From Saliterribacillus persicus (GTDB lineage: Bacteria; Bacillota; Bacilli; Bacillales; Amphibacillaceae), in the NCBI RefSeq assembly GCF_003337485.1, contig NZ_QPJJ01000004.1:1-64000 (forward strand): 64,000 nucleotides of DNA, written 5' to 3'. A model generated the notes under the pieces. The model saw only the letters and a list, made by a program, of their open reading frames with translations, made no database searches and was not told the origin of the DNA. Both the position numbers and the translations under genes were made by a program. Below, in pieces: positions 8,269-16,808 of the stretch (position 1 is the stretch's first letter; each line of letters opens with the position of its first letter).

Positions 8269-8625
8269 TCACTCCTCCAATTCCTGGCGAAGTTTAATTA
8301 AGCCTTGTTCTAAATCAAGTGCTGTTGGTACATCTTGCATATGAATTCCTAAATCAATCAGTGTCATAGCAACTGCAGGTTGAATGCCTGTCAACACTAC
8401 TTTTGCTCCCATTAAATCTGACATTGTAATAACGTCACCTAGCACTTTAGCAATAAATGAATCAATGATATCTACAGAAGTTAAATCTATCACAACACCG
8501 GTAGCTCCGCTCTTATGTATTTTACTCAATAGATCTTCTTGAAATTGAATTGCTGTTTGGTCGTCTAAGTCAATTTGAATGGATACCAACAAATAGTTGT
8601 GTAGCTTGAGTATTGGTATTCTCAA
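8269..8625 (-). CDS. rsbS: RsbS, stressosome scaffold STAS protein
   Basis: The 118-residue single STAS domain carries the phosphoserine motif [10 protein letters not shown] (Ser56 here, equivalent to Ser59 of B. subtilis). With RsbR it builds the stressosome core and binds RsbT. The start is TTG at 8625: AAGGGGG lies 10 bases upstream, an in-frame stop lies two codons earlier, and the product then aligns with B. subtilis. Confidence 0.95.
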   Translation of the reverse strand: MRIPILKLHNYLLVSIQIDLDDQTAIQFQEDLLSKIHKSGATGVVIDLTSVDIIDSFIAKVLGDVITMSDLMGAKVVLTGIQPAVAMTLIDLGIHMQDVPTALDLEQGLIKLRQELEE

Positions 8626-8639
8626 ATCTCAGCACCCCC

Positions 8640-9506
8640 TTATTTTAATGAGTCTAATAGTTTCTCTAAATCTGGGTTTGCATCCTGATTTAAATTCACT
8701 ACATCTCGGTTTGTTAAAGCTAGTGCTTTATTAAAACCTTTCCTTAAAGAGCTTTTCGTTGGGAATTTACTTAAATCAATCCCTAAGTTAACAATTGTTT
8801 GTGCAATTTCCGGACGAATACCAACGAGAATACACGTGGAACCTATTAATCTTACTGCTTCAGCAGCTTGAATGATGTGATGTGCTACCATTGTATCGAC
8901 CACAGGAACACCTGTAATATCAATTAAAACAACTTCAGCATTATGCTTAATCACACCGTCAAGTAGGTTTTCCATGATCAATTTTGCTCGTTCTGTATCT
9001 ATCGTTCCGATTAACGGCATAATTGTTATATTATCCATTACTGGAATAAGTGGAGCAGATAGCTCTTGTAAGGCTACACGTTGTAAAGAAACGATGTGCT
9101 CCCAGCTACCTGAATATTCATTAACTAATTCCTTTATAATTGGCTCTACCCAATTGTCAACAACGGTAAGGATTTTAGAAAATTGTTCCGTGTCAACCTG
9201 ATCGGATTGATTAAGAATAAAGTCGATTGTAACTCTTCGGAAGGTTTGGAGACCATCTGTTAAATAACTTAAAGGCCATCCTAAATTAATTAACCGCTCT
9301 GAGAACGTTTCTAGCTCTTCTGTTGAGCCGTGTCGATTAATACTAGAAAAAATCACATTGACAAATTCTCTATTTGTAGATTGGAACAACTCTTCAGAGA
9401 TATTTGCTGTATAACCATTTCCTCTTCTCTCAGATACCTGATCTAACCAGTTTCTTGATATTTCATCGCTGTTTTCAATTACTATTTTAAGTAATGCCTC
9501 TGGCAT
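8640..9506 (-). CDS. rsbR: RsbR, stressosome sensor protein
   Basis: The 288-residue protein has an N-terminal globin-like sensor region (about 1-135) and a C-terminal STAS domain. With the ATG at 9506 the two RsbT target threonines fall at Thr171 (GTIDTERAK) and Thr205 (GVPVVDT), the same numbers as in B. subtilis RsbRA. GGAGG lies seven bases before this ATG, while upstream in-frame starts lack a site. It is the first gene of the sigma-B operon. The N-terminal sensor half is less conserved than the STAS half, as expected for paralogues that sense different signals. Confidence 0.95.
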   Translation of the reverse strand: MPEALLKIVIENSDEISRNWLDQVSERRGNGYTANISEELFQSTNREFVNVIFSSINRHGSTEELETFSERLINLGWPLSYLTDGLQTFRRVTIDFILNQSDQVDTEQFSKILTVVDNWVEPIIKELVNEYSGSWEHIVSLQRVALQELSAPLIPVMDNITIMPLIGTIDTERAKLIMENLLDGVIKHNAEVVLIDITGVPVVDTMVAHHIIQAAEAVRLIGSTCILVGIRPEIAQTIVNLGIDLSKFPTKSSLRKGFNKALALTNRDVVNLNQDANPDLEKLLDSLK

Positions 9507-9585
9507 CCCGGTCCCTCCATTTTTAGACAAATATTTATACATACTAATGTACACGATAATTTAAAAAAATACGAATTTATCTACC

Positions 9586-9594
9586 ATTGTACCA
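9586..9594 (-). promoter_or_regulatory. Extended -10 promoter, probably for rsbR
   Basis: The minus strand reads TGGTACAAT, an extended -10 element, about 75 bases ahead of the rsbR ATG. The -35 position (GTGCCA) matches poorly, as is common for extended -10 promoters. Confidence 0.5.
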
Positions 9595-9797
9595 AATCTT
9601 ACAGCAATTGGCACGAGATTTGCTACAAACTTTGTCACAGAGCAAAGTTATAACACTTTTTTATTTAACAGAGTTCTATTTATAACCTCTGAAAAAGAAA
9701 GAAAACCTTCCATTAAAATGAGGATATAATGAGTTTTTTAGCGTTCTCGTAGAATAAAATATGAAGAAGGCTTAGAGGGTTGACTCTTTATACAAAA

Positions 9798-9836
9798 TAA
9801 AAGCACCTTTACCTCCATACGGCAAGCGTGCTTTTG
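9798..9836 (-). terminator. Terminator after ndoA
   Basis: The stem AAAAGCAC/GTGCTTTT is followed by ATTTTG on the minus strand, 17 bases after the ndoA stop codon. It separates the toxin-antitoxin pair from the sigma-B operon. Confidence 0.75.
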
Positions 9837-9852
9837 CATCTAACTATACACT

Positions 9853-10206
9853 TTAAAAATCTGAAACTAATCCAAGACTAATCTTTAAAGCATCATCGAT
9901 TTTTTCCATCATATTACTATCTAACTGTGTGATCTTATCCGTTAAGCGTTGCTTATCTATTGTTCGAACTTGTTCTAATAAAATTACAGAATCTCTTTCA
10001 AAATCATATTGTTTCGCATCAATTTCCACATGAGTTGGCAATTTTGCTTTTTGAATTTGAGCCGTAATAGCCGCCACGATTACTGTCGGACTAAAACGAT
10101 TGCCTATATCATTTTGAAGAACCAAAACTGGTCGAACGCCCCCCTGTTCTGATCCAACAACAGGAGAAAGATCGGCGAAATAAACGTCGCCTCTTTTTAC
10201 AATCAA
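9853..10206 (-). CDS. ndoA: NdoA (EndoA/MazF-family) mRNA endoribonuclease toxin
   Basis: The 117-residue PemK/MazF fold contains [19 protein letters not shown] and RPVLVLQND, nearly identical to B. subtilis NdoA, which cleaves single-stranded RNA at UACAU. I chose the TTG at 10206: it gives the same N-terminus (MIVKRGD) and has a GGGGTG site seven bases upstream. In-frame codons further up overlap the antitoxin and lack a site. Just four bases separate it from the antitoxin stop. Confidence 0.95.
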   Translation of the reverse strand: MIVKRGDVYFADLSPVVGSEQGGVRPVLVLQNDIGNRFSPTVIVAAITAQIQKAKLPTHVEIDAKQYDFERDSVILLEQVRTIDKQRLTDKITQLDSNMMEKIDDALKISLGLVSDF

Positions 10207-10210
10207 CGCA

Positions 10211-10486
10211 TTACACCCCACTCACTAAGCGTTCACGGGTGTGTTCGGCCTCCTCTTCCGCTTGAAAAGCTTCCGAAGCAATGTTCAAATTGATCTTTGC
10301 CATTTCCATATATCCTCGCTGCATTGATTCTCTGACATGACGCTTTTTCTTATCACGCAAATACGTTTTTGTTGCTTGATATATAAAATCGCTCAGATTG
10401 CTATCTTCACTTTTCATCAAGCCATCCACCTCATTCAGTAGGTTCTTTGGTAATCTTACGACAACTTCTTGTAAGCTTTCAGACAA
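10211..10486 (-). CDS. ndoAI: NdoAI (EndoAI) antitoxin, ribbon-helix-helix
   Basis: The protein of about 91 residues has an N-terminal ribbon-helix-helix ([17 protein letters not shown]) and a C-terminal toxin-neutralising tail ([17 protein letters not shown]) shared with B. subtilis EndoAI. The TTG at 10486 is preferred because GGAGGTG lies nine bases ahead. An ATG two codons earlier is only three bases from the site. The antitoxin normally binds NdoA and may bind its own promoter. Confidence 0.93.
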   Translation of the reverse strand: MSESLQEVVVRLPKNLLNEVDGLMKSEDSNLSDFIYQATKTYLRDKKKRHVRESMQRGYMEMAKINLNIASEAFQAEEEAEHTRERLVSGV

Positions 10487-10537
10487 AACCATACACCTCC
10501 ACCAACGTTGACAAGCCCAATTTTTTAATCCACTTTT

Positions 10538-10570
10538 ATCATACCATTAGGCAGGACCCTTTGCAAAGGG
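10538..10570 (-). promoter_or_regulatory. Promoter of ndoAI-ndoA with palindrome over the -35
   Basis: The minus strand has TTGCAA (10561-10566), a 17-bp spacer and an extended -10 TGG-TATGAT (10538-10543). A perfect 14-bp palindrome, CCCTTTGCAAAGGG (10557-10570), covers the -35 box and could be an operator. It has no U-run and so is not a good terminator for alr. Confidence 0.6.
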
Positions 10571-10629
10571 CATTTCGTGAATTATTCAAGAATTTTTTTG
10601 AAGTAAAATCCTTTTCACCCATTATTGTC

Positions 10630-11757
10630 CTACAACTCTAAACCCTTATACACACGCGGTACACGGTAGCTAAGCATGCATGCAATTTCATAGTTGATGG
10701 TATCTAGGTGTTCTGCTAATTCATCCATGGTGATTTCTTCGTTATATTGCTTCCCTATTAGTGTTACTTTTTCGCCTACTTTCATTTCTCTAGGTAGGCG
10801 AACCATCAATTGATCCATACAGATACGGCCAACAATTTCACACCTCTGTCCCTGCACAAGCACATCTGCCCCTTGCAAGGACCTTTTAATTCCATCTGCA
10901 TAGCCTAAAGGGACAGTTCCGATCCATTCGTCCTCTTTTGCTTGATACGTAGCACCGTAGCTAATAAAAGAACCTGCTTCAACCTTTTTCACATGTACCA
11001 GCCTACTATAGAGAGATAATGCAGGCTTTAATTCAATTGGACGTTCTTCTAACACATCAGGTGAAGGATAAAGTCCATACATACTTATTCCGTACCTAAC
11101 AAAGTCATACATGTCATCAGGAAACCGCATACTAGCAGCACTGTTTCCTGTATGAATGACAAAAGGTGTCTTGCGTTCATCCGAATATTGTTTCAATAAT
11201 TGTTTAAATTTATTATTTTGCTCATTATAGTAGGCTAAATCCTTCTCATCCGCTGTAGCAAAGTGTGTAAATACTCCTTCTACTTGGAAGGTTTCTTCGT
11301 CAAGAAGTGCTAATAAGGCTTTTAATTCTTCTTCATCAGTTAAGCCGATCCTTCCCATACCAGTATCCCATTTTAGATGAACCTTTAAACGGTTGGATAA
11401 TTGAATTTTTTTCACGGCTTCTATCCATTCTTTTTGAAAACAAGTGACCGTTATATCATAGTCAATAGCGATTTGGGCATGTTCTGGTCTGATCCACCCC
11501 ATAACTAGAATCGGTTCACGTATACCTGCCTCGCGTAAACGGATCGCCTCATCCATTAACGCCACAGCAAGTCTGGTTGCTCCTGCATGGATAGCCGCCT
11601 TTGCTACTTGCACATCACCATGACCATATCCATTTGCTTTTACGACAGCATATATTCCTGTACGTTCGTTTAATCGCATCTTTAACTGTTTTATATTTTC
11701 TGCAATATGTTTTAAATTCACTTCAATCCATGAATCTCGATAAAAAGTTTCTACCAT
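10630..11757 (-). CDS. alr: Alanine racemase
   Basis: The 375-residue PLP-dependent enzyme interconverts L- and D-alanine for peptidoglycan. The PLP lysine is Lys40 in AVVKANGYGHG, and the catalytic tyrosine region is RYGISMYGLYPS. The dimer-contact region RICMDQLMVRLP is also present. Length is normal for the family. AGAGGAGA lies seven bases before the ATG. It keeps the B. subtilis position between the ydcC-like gene and ndoAI, but has its own promoter and is preceded by a terminator. Confidence 0.96.
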   Translation of the reverse strand: MVETFYRDSWIEVNLKHIAENIKQLKMRLNERTGIYAVVKANGYGHGDVQVAKAAIHAGATRLAVALMDEAIRLREAGIREPILVMGWIRPEHAQIAIDYDITVTCFQKEWIEAVKKIQLSNRLKVHLKWDTGMGRIGLTDEEELKALLALLDEETFQVEGVFTHFATADEKDLAYYNEQNNKFKQLLKQYSDERKTPFVIHTGNSAASMRFPDDMYDFVRYGISMYGLYPSPDVLEERPIELKPALSLYSRLVHVKKVEAGSFISYGATYQAKEDEWIGTVPLGYADGIKRSLQGADVLVQGQRCEIVGRICMDQLMVRLPREMKVGEKVTLIGKQYNEEITMDELAEHLDTINYEIACMLSYRVPRVYKGLEL

Positions 11758-11792
11758 GATTATTTCTCCTCTTAAAAGCTATATTCTTTTTC

Positions 11793-11821
11793 ATTATTCT
11801 CTTGTGCGTTTTACATGTCAA
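11793..11821 (-). promoter_or_regulatory. Sigma-A promoter of alr
   Basis: The minus strand has a perfect TTGACA (11816-11821), a 17-bp spacer and AATAAT (11793-11798), about 35 bases before the alr ATG. Confidence 0.8.
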
Positions 11822-11830
11822 GAATTGTCT

Positions 11831-11870
11831 CAAAAAAGTAAAAAGCAGACCCTACTTTTTAGAGTCTGCC
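11831..11870 (-). terminator. Terminator after the ydcC-like gene
   Basis: The stem GCAGACTC/GGGTCTGC is followed by TTTTTACTTTTTT on the minus strand, just after the lipoprotein stop codon. Confidence 0.85.
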
Positions 11871-11875
11871 ATTCA

Positions 11876-12895
11876 TTATTTTATCGATTGTGCGGAAATA
11901 GAACCTGCAACCGAAATCATCTCTTCTTTTGTCAATTCTTCACTAGCTAAATAATAATTCACACCATTATAGCTCCATTTAAGAGAAGACTCCGTTTGTG
12001 CACCTGTTGTGAAGCCTAGATTTACCGGTTCACCGTTAGGCACTTCGGTCATGGCGCCACTAGTCTCCATCACGTCTATGGTTTCTTCAATGATGGTGAA
12101 ATTCTTTTCGCCCTCATAAGAAAGCATCACTCGTTTTCCATGATCTGTTTCATGTTCATCCATCTCCACTAATTCAGCGCCCAGTTTTTCGGTAGGATAG
12201 AGAATAGAGAAATCCTGTTGAGTCTCCCCCTCCGCCATTGCCGGAATACCTAACAAGCTACTAGACATATTGTTATCCATAAGGAAGGTGTCTTTTGGTA
12301 AATCTGGATCTATCTCAAACTGCTGAAACTCTACTTCTACTAGTGCTTCATCATCTTTATCTAATACCTTCACAAGGATAGGAGTAAGTGATTTTTTATC
12401 AAAATATAGTTCTTGGTAAGGTAGATTGGTATTACTCTTATAGTTTGTCTTTGTTCTAAAAACATAATAGTTTTCCGTTGAAGTAAATGTCGCTTCACTG
12501 TCATCTACCACATCTTTAATCAACGATTGATACAAATAAGGTTGGCTATTATTCTCAGGCCAGTCACTTTGAAACTTAAAGCTTTTATTTAAGGCTGGAG
12601 TTAATACAAATACGCCATCTTCATTCTTTAATATAATTTGACTGCTTTCTTCGTCATTTTCATTTTTAAGTAAGACACGATATAAATCTTCTTTTTTATG
12701 CGCAATATTTACATGATAGACTTGATCATCTTGTCCCGTTTTTAGCGTCATTTTAGCTTCTGCTTGGTATGCCTGTAAATCTTGTGCTGTTTCCTCTAAT
12801 TTACTTCTTACGTCCTCTTGTGATTTCTCCCCACATCCCATTAACACTATAGCAAATAACAAAACGGCAATTCCGATCTTATATTTTCTCATCAC
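11876..12895 (-). CDS. ydcC: YdcC-like outer-surface lipoprotein (LolA-like fold)
   Basis: The protein of 338-339 residues has a signal peptide and lipobox (VLMGC, Cys21), so it should be lipidated on the outer face of the membrane. The N-terminal half looks like the LolA/LppX-type sheet protein fold (QAYQAEAKMTLKTG, QIILKNEDGVFVLTP). A smaller C-terminal domain (about 235-335) follows. B. subtilis YdcC has the same size and place next to alr and is sporulation-related; the exact role is unknown. GTG (12895) and ATG (12892) both suit the AAAGGAG site. Confidence 0.85.
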   Translation of the reverse strand: MMRKYKIGIAVLLFAIVLMGCGEKSQEDVRSKLEETAQDLQAYQAEAKMTLKTGQDDQVYHVNIAHKKEDLYRVLLKNENDEESSQIILKNEDGVFVLTPALNKSFKFQSDWPENNSQPYLYQSLIKDVVDDSEATFTSTENYYVFRTKTNYKSNTNLPYQELYFDKKSLTPILVKVLDKDDEALVEVEFQQFEIDPDLPKDTFLMDNNMSSSLLGIPAMAEGETQQDFSILYPTEKLGAELVEMDEHETDHGKRVMLSYEGEKNFTIIEETIDVMETSGAMTEVPNGEPVNLGFTTGAQTESSLKWSYNGVNYYLASEELTKEEMISVAGSISAQSIK

Positions 12896-12968
12896 GACAA
12901 CTCTCCTTTGTCTCGATGTAGCTATATAAAGCTACGCTTATTTGGACAAAGGGAACATAAAGAATCCG

Positions 12969-14483
12969 TCAGATAAATGTACAAAAAACCCGTGGAAGGC
13001 CTTCGATCACGTCACTCGCTAATAAATCGGTGGTTGTATGGCTATCTTCGATCAATAAGTCTGCTGCTTTACCATGAATAAAACAACTATTGTTAATCGC
13101 GTCGAAAATCGAGCCATGCTGCATTAAAAAGGTAAGCAAGATTCCTGATAATACATCCCCACTTCCACCTTTAGCAAGTCCTGCATTACCTGTCATACTT
13201 ACTGTTTGCTCACCACATGGACTCGTTATAACCGTATATTTCCCCTTTAATACGAGATAGACCCCATATTCTGTTGCAAACTTTTTGGATAAGGCAAATG
13301 GTGATTTCTTCACGTCTTTAATCTCACAGTCCAAAAGCATTGCCATTTCTCCTGGGTGAGGAGTTAAAACTGTCTCACTTGTTCGCTCTTTTAATACACC
13401 AAGGAATTGTTTAAGGTGATATAAACCATCCGCATCGACAACGATTGGTGCTTTTTCATGTAAAACCTTGTAGCTTAGCGCTTCACTTTTGCTATTTCGT
13501 CCCATCCCCATACCAAGCGCTATCGCGTCATATCCGTTCATGTCGGGTAAGTCGCTTTCTACAAGAATACCTGCATCACTTTTTAAGGAAAAATAGGTTG
13601 CCTCTGTCACTTTGCTAGCTACGATAGGAATAATTTCTGGAATGGTTGCTACCGTTACTAAGCCTGCTCCAGCCTTTAAGCTAGCCCCTGCAGTAAGTGC
13701 CATCGACCCTGGCATCGTAAGTTGTCCACCTATAATGACCGCTTTACCCTGGGACCCTTTATGTGCAAAGGTATTTCGCTTAGGAAACGTGGCTTTTAAA
13801 TCCTCCGCGTCCCACACACTGCTTTTAGGAAATGCTTCATAGGCTTTAACAGGAATACCAATTTCAACAACTTCCCACTCACCATAATAAGGGGCATAAC
13901 TTTCTATAAAAACACTTTGTTTACACGCTTCTATAATATAGGTGCTGTTTGCTTCTATTGCGACGTCTAACTCAAAGCCTTCATCGGCAGGTAGTCCACT
14001 AGGAAGATCAACAGCAATGACAAACGCATTATGGTTGTTCACTACTTCGATCATACTCCTTACTGGTTCACGTATCGCACCTTTAACACCAATACCAAGA
14101 ATCGCATCAACAAGCACATCTGCTTTTGGGATAAATTTTTCTAATTCAGAGGCCGTTTCAACTACTTGTACCTTTCCTCCATAATTTTCAAATAAATTCT
14201 TGTGATAGAGGGCTTCATTTGTAATTTTCTTATTTGGTACTAATTGAAAAAGCGCTACATCATAAGCTAAATTTAACAGTGTTCTTGCGATAACAAAGCC
14301 ATCACCGCCATTATTCCCACCACCAACTAAAACAGCAACCTTATCCTCCTTTTTTAGGTTTTTTATCACTTCTTTTGTAATGGAGCGACCGGCATTCTCC
14401 ATTAGCATTTCACCTGTGATCCCTCCACATTGGATCGCATATTGATCGATTTTGTACATTTCTTCCGCGGTTACGATGCGCAT
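12969..14483 (-). CDS. Bifunctional NAD(P)H-hydrate epimerase / ADP-dependent dehydratase
   Basis: The 504-residue fusion has an N-terminal YjeF_N epimerase (about 1-215; NNGGDGFVIARTL) and a C-terminal ribokinase-like ADP-dependent dehydratase (about 225-495). The latter carries GAGLVTVAT, LTPHPGEMAMLL and NAGLAKGGSGDVLSG. Together they repair damaged NADHX and NADPHX. B. subtilis encodes the two activities as separate genes; E. coli and many Bacillaceae have the fusion. The ATG at 14483 has GGAGG seven bases upstream, and an in-frame start seven codons earlier has none. It lies between acpS and the ydcC-like gene. Confidence 0.93.
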   Translation of the reverse strand: MRIVTAEEMYKIDQYAIQCGGITGEMLMENAGRSITKEVIKNLKKEDKVAVLVGGGNNGGDGFVIARTLLNLAYDVALFQLVPNKKITNEALYHKNLFENYGGKVQVVETASELEKFIPKADVLVDAILGIGVKGAIREPVRSMIEVVNNHNAFVIAVDLPSGLPADEGFELDVAIEANSTYIIEACKQSVFIESYAPYYGEWEVVEIGIPVKAYEAFPKSSVWDAEDLKATFPKRNTFAHKGSQGKAVIIGGQLTMPGSMALTAGASLKAGAGLVTVATIPEIIPIVASKVTEATYFSLKSDAGILVESDLPDMNGYDAIALGMGMGRNSKSEALSYKVLHEKAPIVVDADGLYHLKQFLGVLKERTSETVLTPHPGEMAMLLDCEIKDVKKSPFALSKKFATEYGVYLVLKGKYTVITSPCGEQTVSMTGNAGLAKGGSGDVLSGILLTFLMQHGSIFDAINNSCFIHGKAADLLIEDSHTTTDLLASDVIEGLPRVFCTFI

Positions 14484-14555
14484 GATGTTCCCTCCTACCC
14501 GCATTAAACTATATGAATGCTTGTTATGATTTATGCAGACTAGCCTATTAGCTTT

Positions 14556-14918
14556 TTAGTTTTTTGCTTCTAAAATAACCTGTGCAATCGCGTAATGCTC
14601 TGCATGTGAGATGGAAATAAAGATCTTTTCTTCTTTTATCTTTTTACACCGAACAAAAGGTGCACCAGTGTCACTTTTTAAAACTTCAATATCTTTAAAA
14701 CCTATTTTTCCTATACCTGTTCCGATTGCTTTTGAAAAAGCTTCTTTAGCCGCAAATCTTCCAGCTAGAAATTCAACCCTTCGCGCTTGGTGTTTAAAAT
14801 TATGGAATAAAATTAGTTCTTCGCCCGAAAGAATCTTTCGAGCAAACCGATCTCCTTTTTCCAATAACGTCTTAATTCTACCTATTTCAACAATATCAAT
14901 TCCGATTCCTTTTATCAT
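14556..14918 (-). CDS. acpS: Holo-[acyl-carrier-protein] synthase
   Basis: The 120-residue enzyme transfers the 4'-phosphopantetheine arm of CoA to acyl carrier protein. It has the two metal-site motifs GIGIDIVEIGRI and RFAAKEAFSKAIGTG plus SISHAEHYAIAQV near the end. The ATG at 14918 gives the usual length (121 in B. subtilis) and has GAGG eight bases upstream. An in-frame extension upstream has no support. It is the first gene of the leftward acpS-nnr group, divergent from the rhomboid gene. Confidence 0.95.
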   Translation of the reverse strand: MIKGIGIDIVEIGRIKTLLEKGDRFARKILSGEELILFHNFKHQARRVEFLAGRFAAKEAFSKAIGTGIGKIGFKDIEVLKSDTGAPFVRCKKIKEEKIFISISHAEHYAIAQVILEAKN

Positions 14919-15077
14919 TTGTTTTACCTCATTTATACGCTTTATATAATTGTAGTATAACTGATATAGCCGAATGATTTCTAACCGCAAGCAAATAATG
15001 GTAAGATTAAGCTAATATAAAGCATATACTTTATTAAATACAGAAAGCGATTCTTCGCATATAAGAAGGAGTATTTC

Positions 15078-15854
15078 ATGTTTATACGTAACGAAAGTTT
15101 TCGAGACTTTATCCAATTTTATCCGTTGATTTCTATACTTGTCGCATTTCAACTCACCCTTTGGTTAATCGGATTTTTAATTCCGCCCCTAGGGGACATT
15201 ATTTATAATGTAGGAGTAGGCCAAAATTATCTCATCAGTCAGGGAGAATATTGGCGACTAATAACGCCTATTTTCTTGCACTCTCCATACGGAATTGGTC
15301 ATATTTTATTTAACTCGTTCGCTTTAGTTATATTCGGACCAGCACTTGAACAGATGCTTGGTAAAGGGAAGCTATTCTTTATTTTCATCTTTACCGGAGT
15401 GGTTGCAAATGTGTTCACCTATATCGTTGAACCGAGCCCCACTTACACTCACCTTGGTGCGTCTGGTGCTATCTATGGGATTATAGGTTTATATATCTTT
15501 ATGGCTCTCTTTGAAAAGAAGCTTATTGACCCACAAAGTGCAAAATTAGTGATTATCATCTCTGTCATTGGGCTTATCATGACATTTATTCGTCCAGGGA
15601 TCAATATTGCAGGTCATTTATTTGGGTTTATTGCAGGGTTCGCTTTGGGGCCAATCCTGTTGCGAAATGCACGAGCATTTAACCCTTGGCAAAATACACG
15701 TCGACGAAAGAGAAAAACGTATGATGGCGATATTGGTTTTGATCCAAACCGTTGGAACAAACGTCGTTATCGCTACAAGAAATATATTGGGCCAATTTTA
15801 TGGAGCATCATCGCTCTTCTTGTATTACTTGGTTTAATTGGAAGTGTTTTGTAA
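15078..15854 (+). CDS. Rhomboid-family intramembrane serine protease (YdcA-like)
   Basis: The 258-residue protein has six membrane spans and the rhomboid dyad Ser129 (GASGAIYG) and His180 (INIAGHLFG). The HxxxN-like motif GHILFN lies in the second span. A basic cytosolic stretch (RRRKRKT, about residues 210-216) precedes a final hydrophobic segment. It would cleave membrane-spanning substrates, which are unknown. AAGAAGGAG precedes the ATG. It corresponds in place to B. subtilis ydcA next to acpS. Confidence 0.9.
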   Translation: MFIRNESFRDFIQFYPLISILVAFQLTLWLIGFLIPPLGDIIYNVGVGQNYLISQGEYWRLITPIFLHSPYGIGHILFNSFALVIFGPALEQMLGKGKLFFIFIFTGVVANVFTYIVEPSPTYTHLGASGAIYGIIGLYIFMALFEKKLIDPQSAKLVIIISVIGLIMTFIRPGINIAGHLFGFIAGFALGPILLRNARAFNPWQNTRRRKRKTYDGDIGFDPNRWNKRRYRYKKYIGPILWSIIALLVLLGLIGSVL

Positions 15855-15918
15855 GATGTAATTAGAAAGCTAGCTTTTACTTTTAAATTGATGAGTAGAA
15901 AAGAAAGGGGAGGGATTT

Positions 15919-16365
15919 ATGTTAGGAAGTTGGTTTTTTGCTTTAGCTGCCGTTATTGCAGGACTTGCAATATTATTTGCTTTCAAACGGTTATTAAGAG
16001 GATTACAATATAGAATTGAAAGAAATGAATTTCATCCTAACGGAATTCAAAAGGATCAAATGCATTACTTTGTCCAAATTGCATTAATAGAAGCTATACC
16101 AATCTTTCTACTAATTTTGGGTTTTATGCACTTAGAAAGTCCAAGCCCAACTATTAGCGAGGCATTGGTACCATTTATGCTTGTTATTGGAACGATTATC
16201 TATACAGTTTTTAGTATCTGGATGACAAAGAAGGATCGTCTTGATCAGCTCAAAAACATCACCAAAGAACAAAAGAGTTATTTTACCACGATCATGATGA
16301 TCGGTTATGTGACTACCTTAGGCATACCGATTATATCGTTTGTTGGTATTTTACTTTTATTTTAA
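15919..16365 (+). CDS. Four-span membrane protein with an ATP-synthase c-subunit-like hairpin
   Basis: I do not know this gene's function. The 148-residue product has spans at about 2-22, 54-72, 78-103 and 120-148. The first two and the basic loop between them resemble an F-type ATP synthase c subunit. In particular IALIEAIPIFLLILGFM (54-70) matches the c-subunit helix IALVEALPI, including the carboxylate that carries the ion (Glu58). The glycine-rich first-helix motif of true c subunits is missing and two extra spans follow. AGGGGAGGG precedes the ATG, and a strong terminator follows. It may be cotranscribed with the rhomboid gene 64 bases upstream. Confidence 0.75.
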   Translation: MLGSWFFALAAVIAGLAILFAFKRLLRGLQYRIERNEFHPNGIQKDQMHYFVQIALIEAIPIFLLILGFMHLESPSPTISEALVPFMLVIGTIIYTVFSIWMTKKDRLDQLKNITKEQKSYFTTIMMIGYVTTLGIPIISFVGILLLF

Positions 16366-16384
16366 AGAGAGCAGGAAAATATGC

Positions 16385-16425
16385 ACAAGCCCAATCTGAA
16401 TAAGAGATTGGGCTTGTTTCGTTTT
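16385..16425 (+). terminator. Terminator after the c-subunit-like gene
   Basis: A 13-bp perfect stem, ACAAGCCCAATCT (16385-16397) with AGATTGGGCTTGT (16405-16417), is followed by TTCGTTTTATTG on the plus strand. Confidence 0.9.
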
Positions 16426-16557
16426 ATTGCTATTTCCCTCATAAAATTTATAAGAGAAACTAACTAAACTCAAGAAGGACCACTCGGTCCTTTTAGTAGA
16501 AAAAGAAAAATGAGTAACGATAAAATAAAGTATTCATTTTTAAATAAATGAACGGCT

Positions 16558-16674
16558 TGACCACTTCTTTCCTAGGGGGCGTGTCTTCAGCTAACTTTTG
16601 TAAAGAAATTCACTTTACAAAAGTGGATCTTCAGATCACGCTAATCCTTTGGGAGTCGAAGTGGACGCCTGCGC
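16558..16674 (-). repeat. Intergenic repeat, family A, copy 1 (degenerate)
   Basis: This stretch has TTTCCTAGGGGGCGTGTCTTC at one end and GATCTTCAGATCACGC plus GGGAGTCGAAGTGGACGCC at the other. It matches the widespread Bacillaceae element of the type CTCCTGCGGGA...GAAGAC...TTCCCGCGGAAAG, read on the minus strand. Its centre holds a 12-bp perfect inverted repeat (16594-16605 and 16613-16624). A second copy lies at 32166-32262 in the opposite orientation. The family match is from memory of such genomes. Confidence 0.55.
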
Positions 16675-16762
16675 TAAATTAAATGCCGCAAACCTATCCT
16701 CATGCTATTTGTACACAAAAACCATTTACCTTGAGCATTATAGAAAACTTTACATAGAACAG

Positions 16763-16793
16763 CAAAAAACGCCAGCAAATGCACTGGCGTTTT
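16763..16793 (-). terminator. Terminator after the acyltransferase gene
   Basis: The stem AAAACGCCAG/CTGGCGTTTT is followed by TTGCTG on the minus strand. It lies 16 bases after the stop codon. Confidence 0.85.
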
Positions 16794-16808
16794 AGTATTT
16801 AAATATTT

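Larger units (their letters stand above)
9507..9852. other. Gene-free spacer between ndoA and rsbR
   Basis: This 346-bp AT-rich spacer holds the ndoA terminator at its left end and a likely rsbR promoter at its right end. I see no convincing reading frame or RNA gene between about 9600 and 9795. Confidence 0.6.
16366..16808. other. Gene-free spacer with terminators and a repeat element
   Basis: The 443 bases hold, from left to right, the terminator of the rightward gene, an AT-rich stretch, a degenerate copy of a Bacillaceae intergenic repeat, and the terminator of the leftward acyltransferase gene. No plausible coding frame is seen. Confidence 0.7.
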
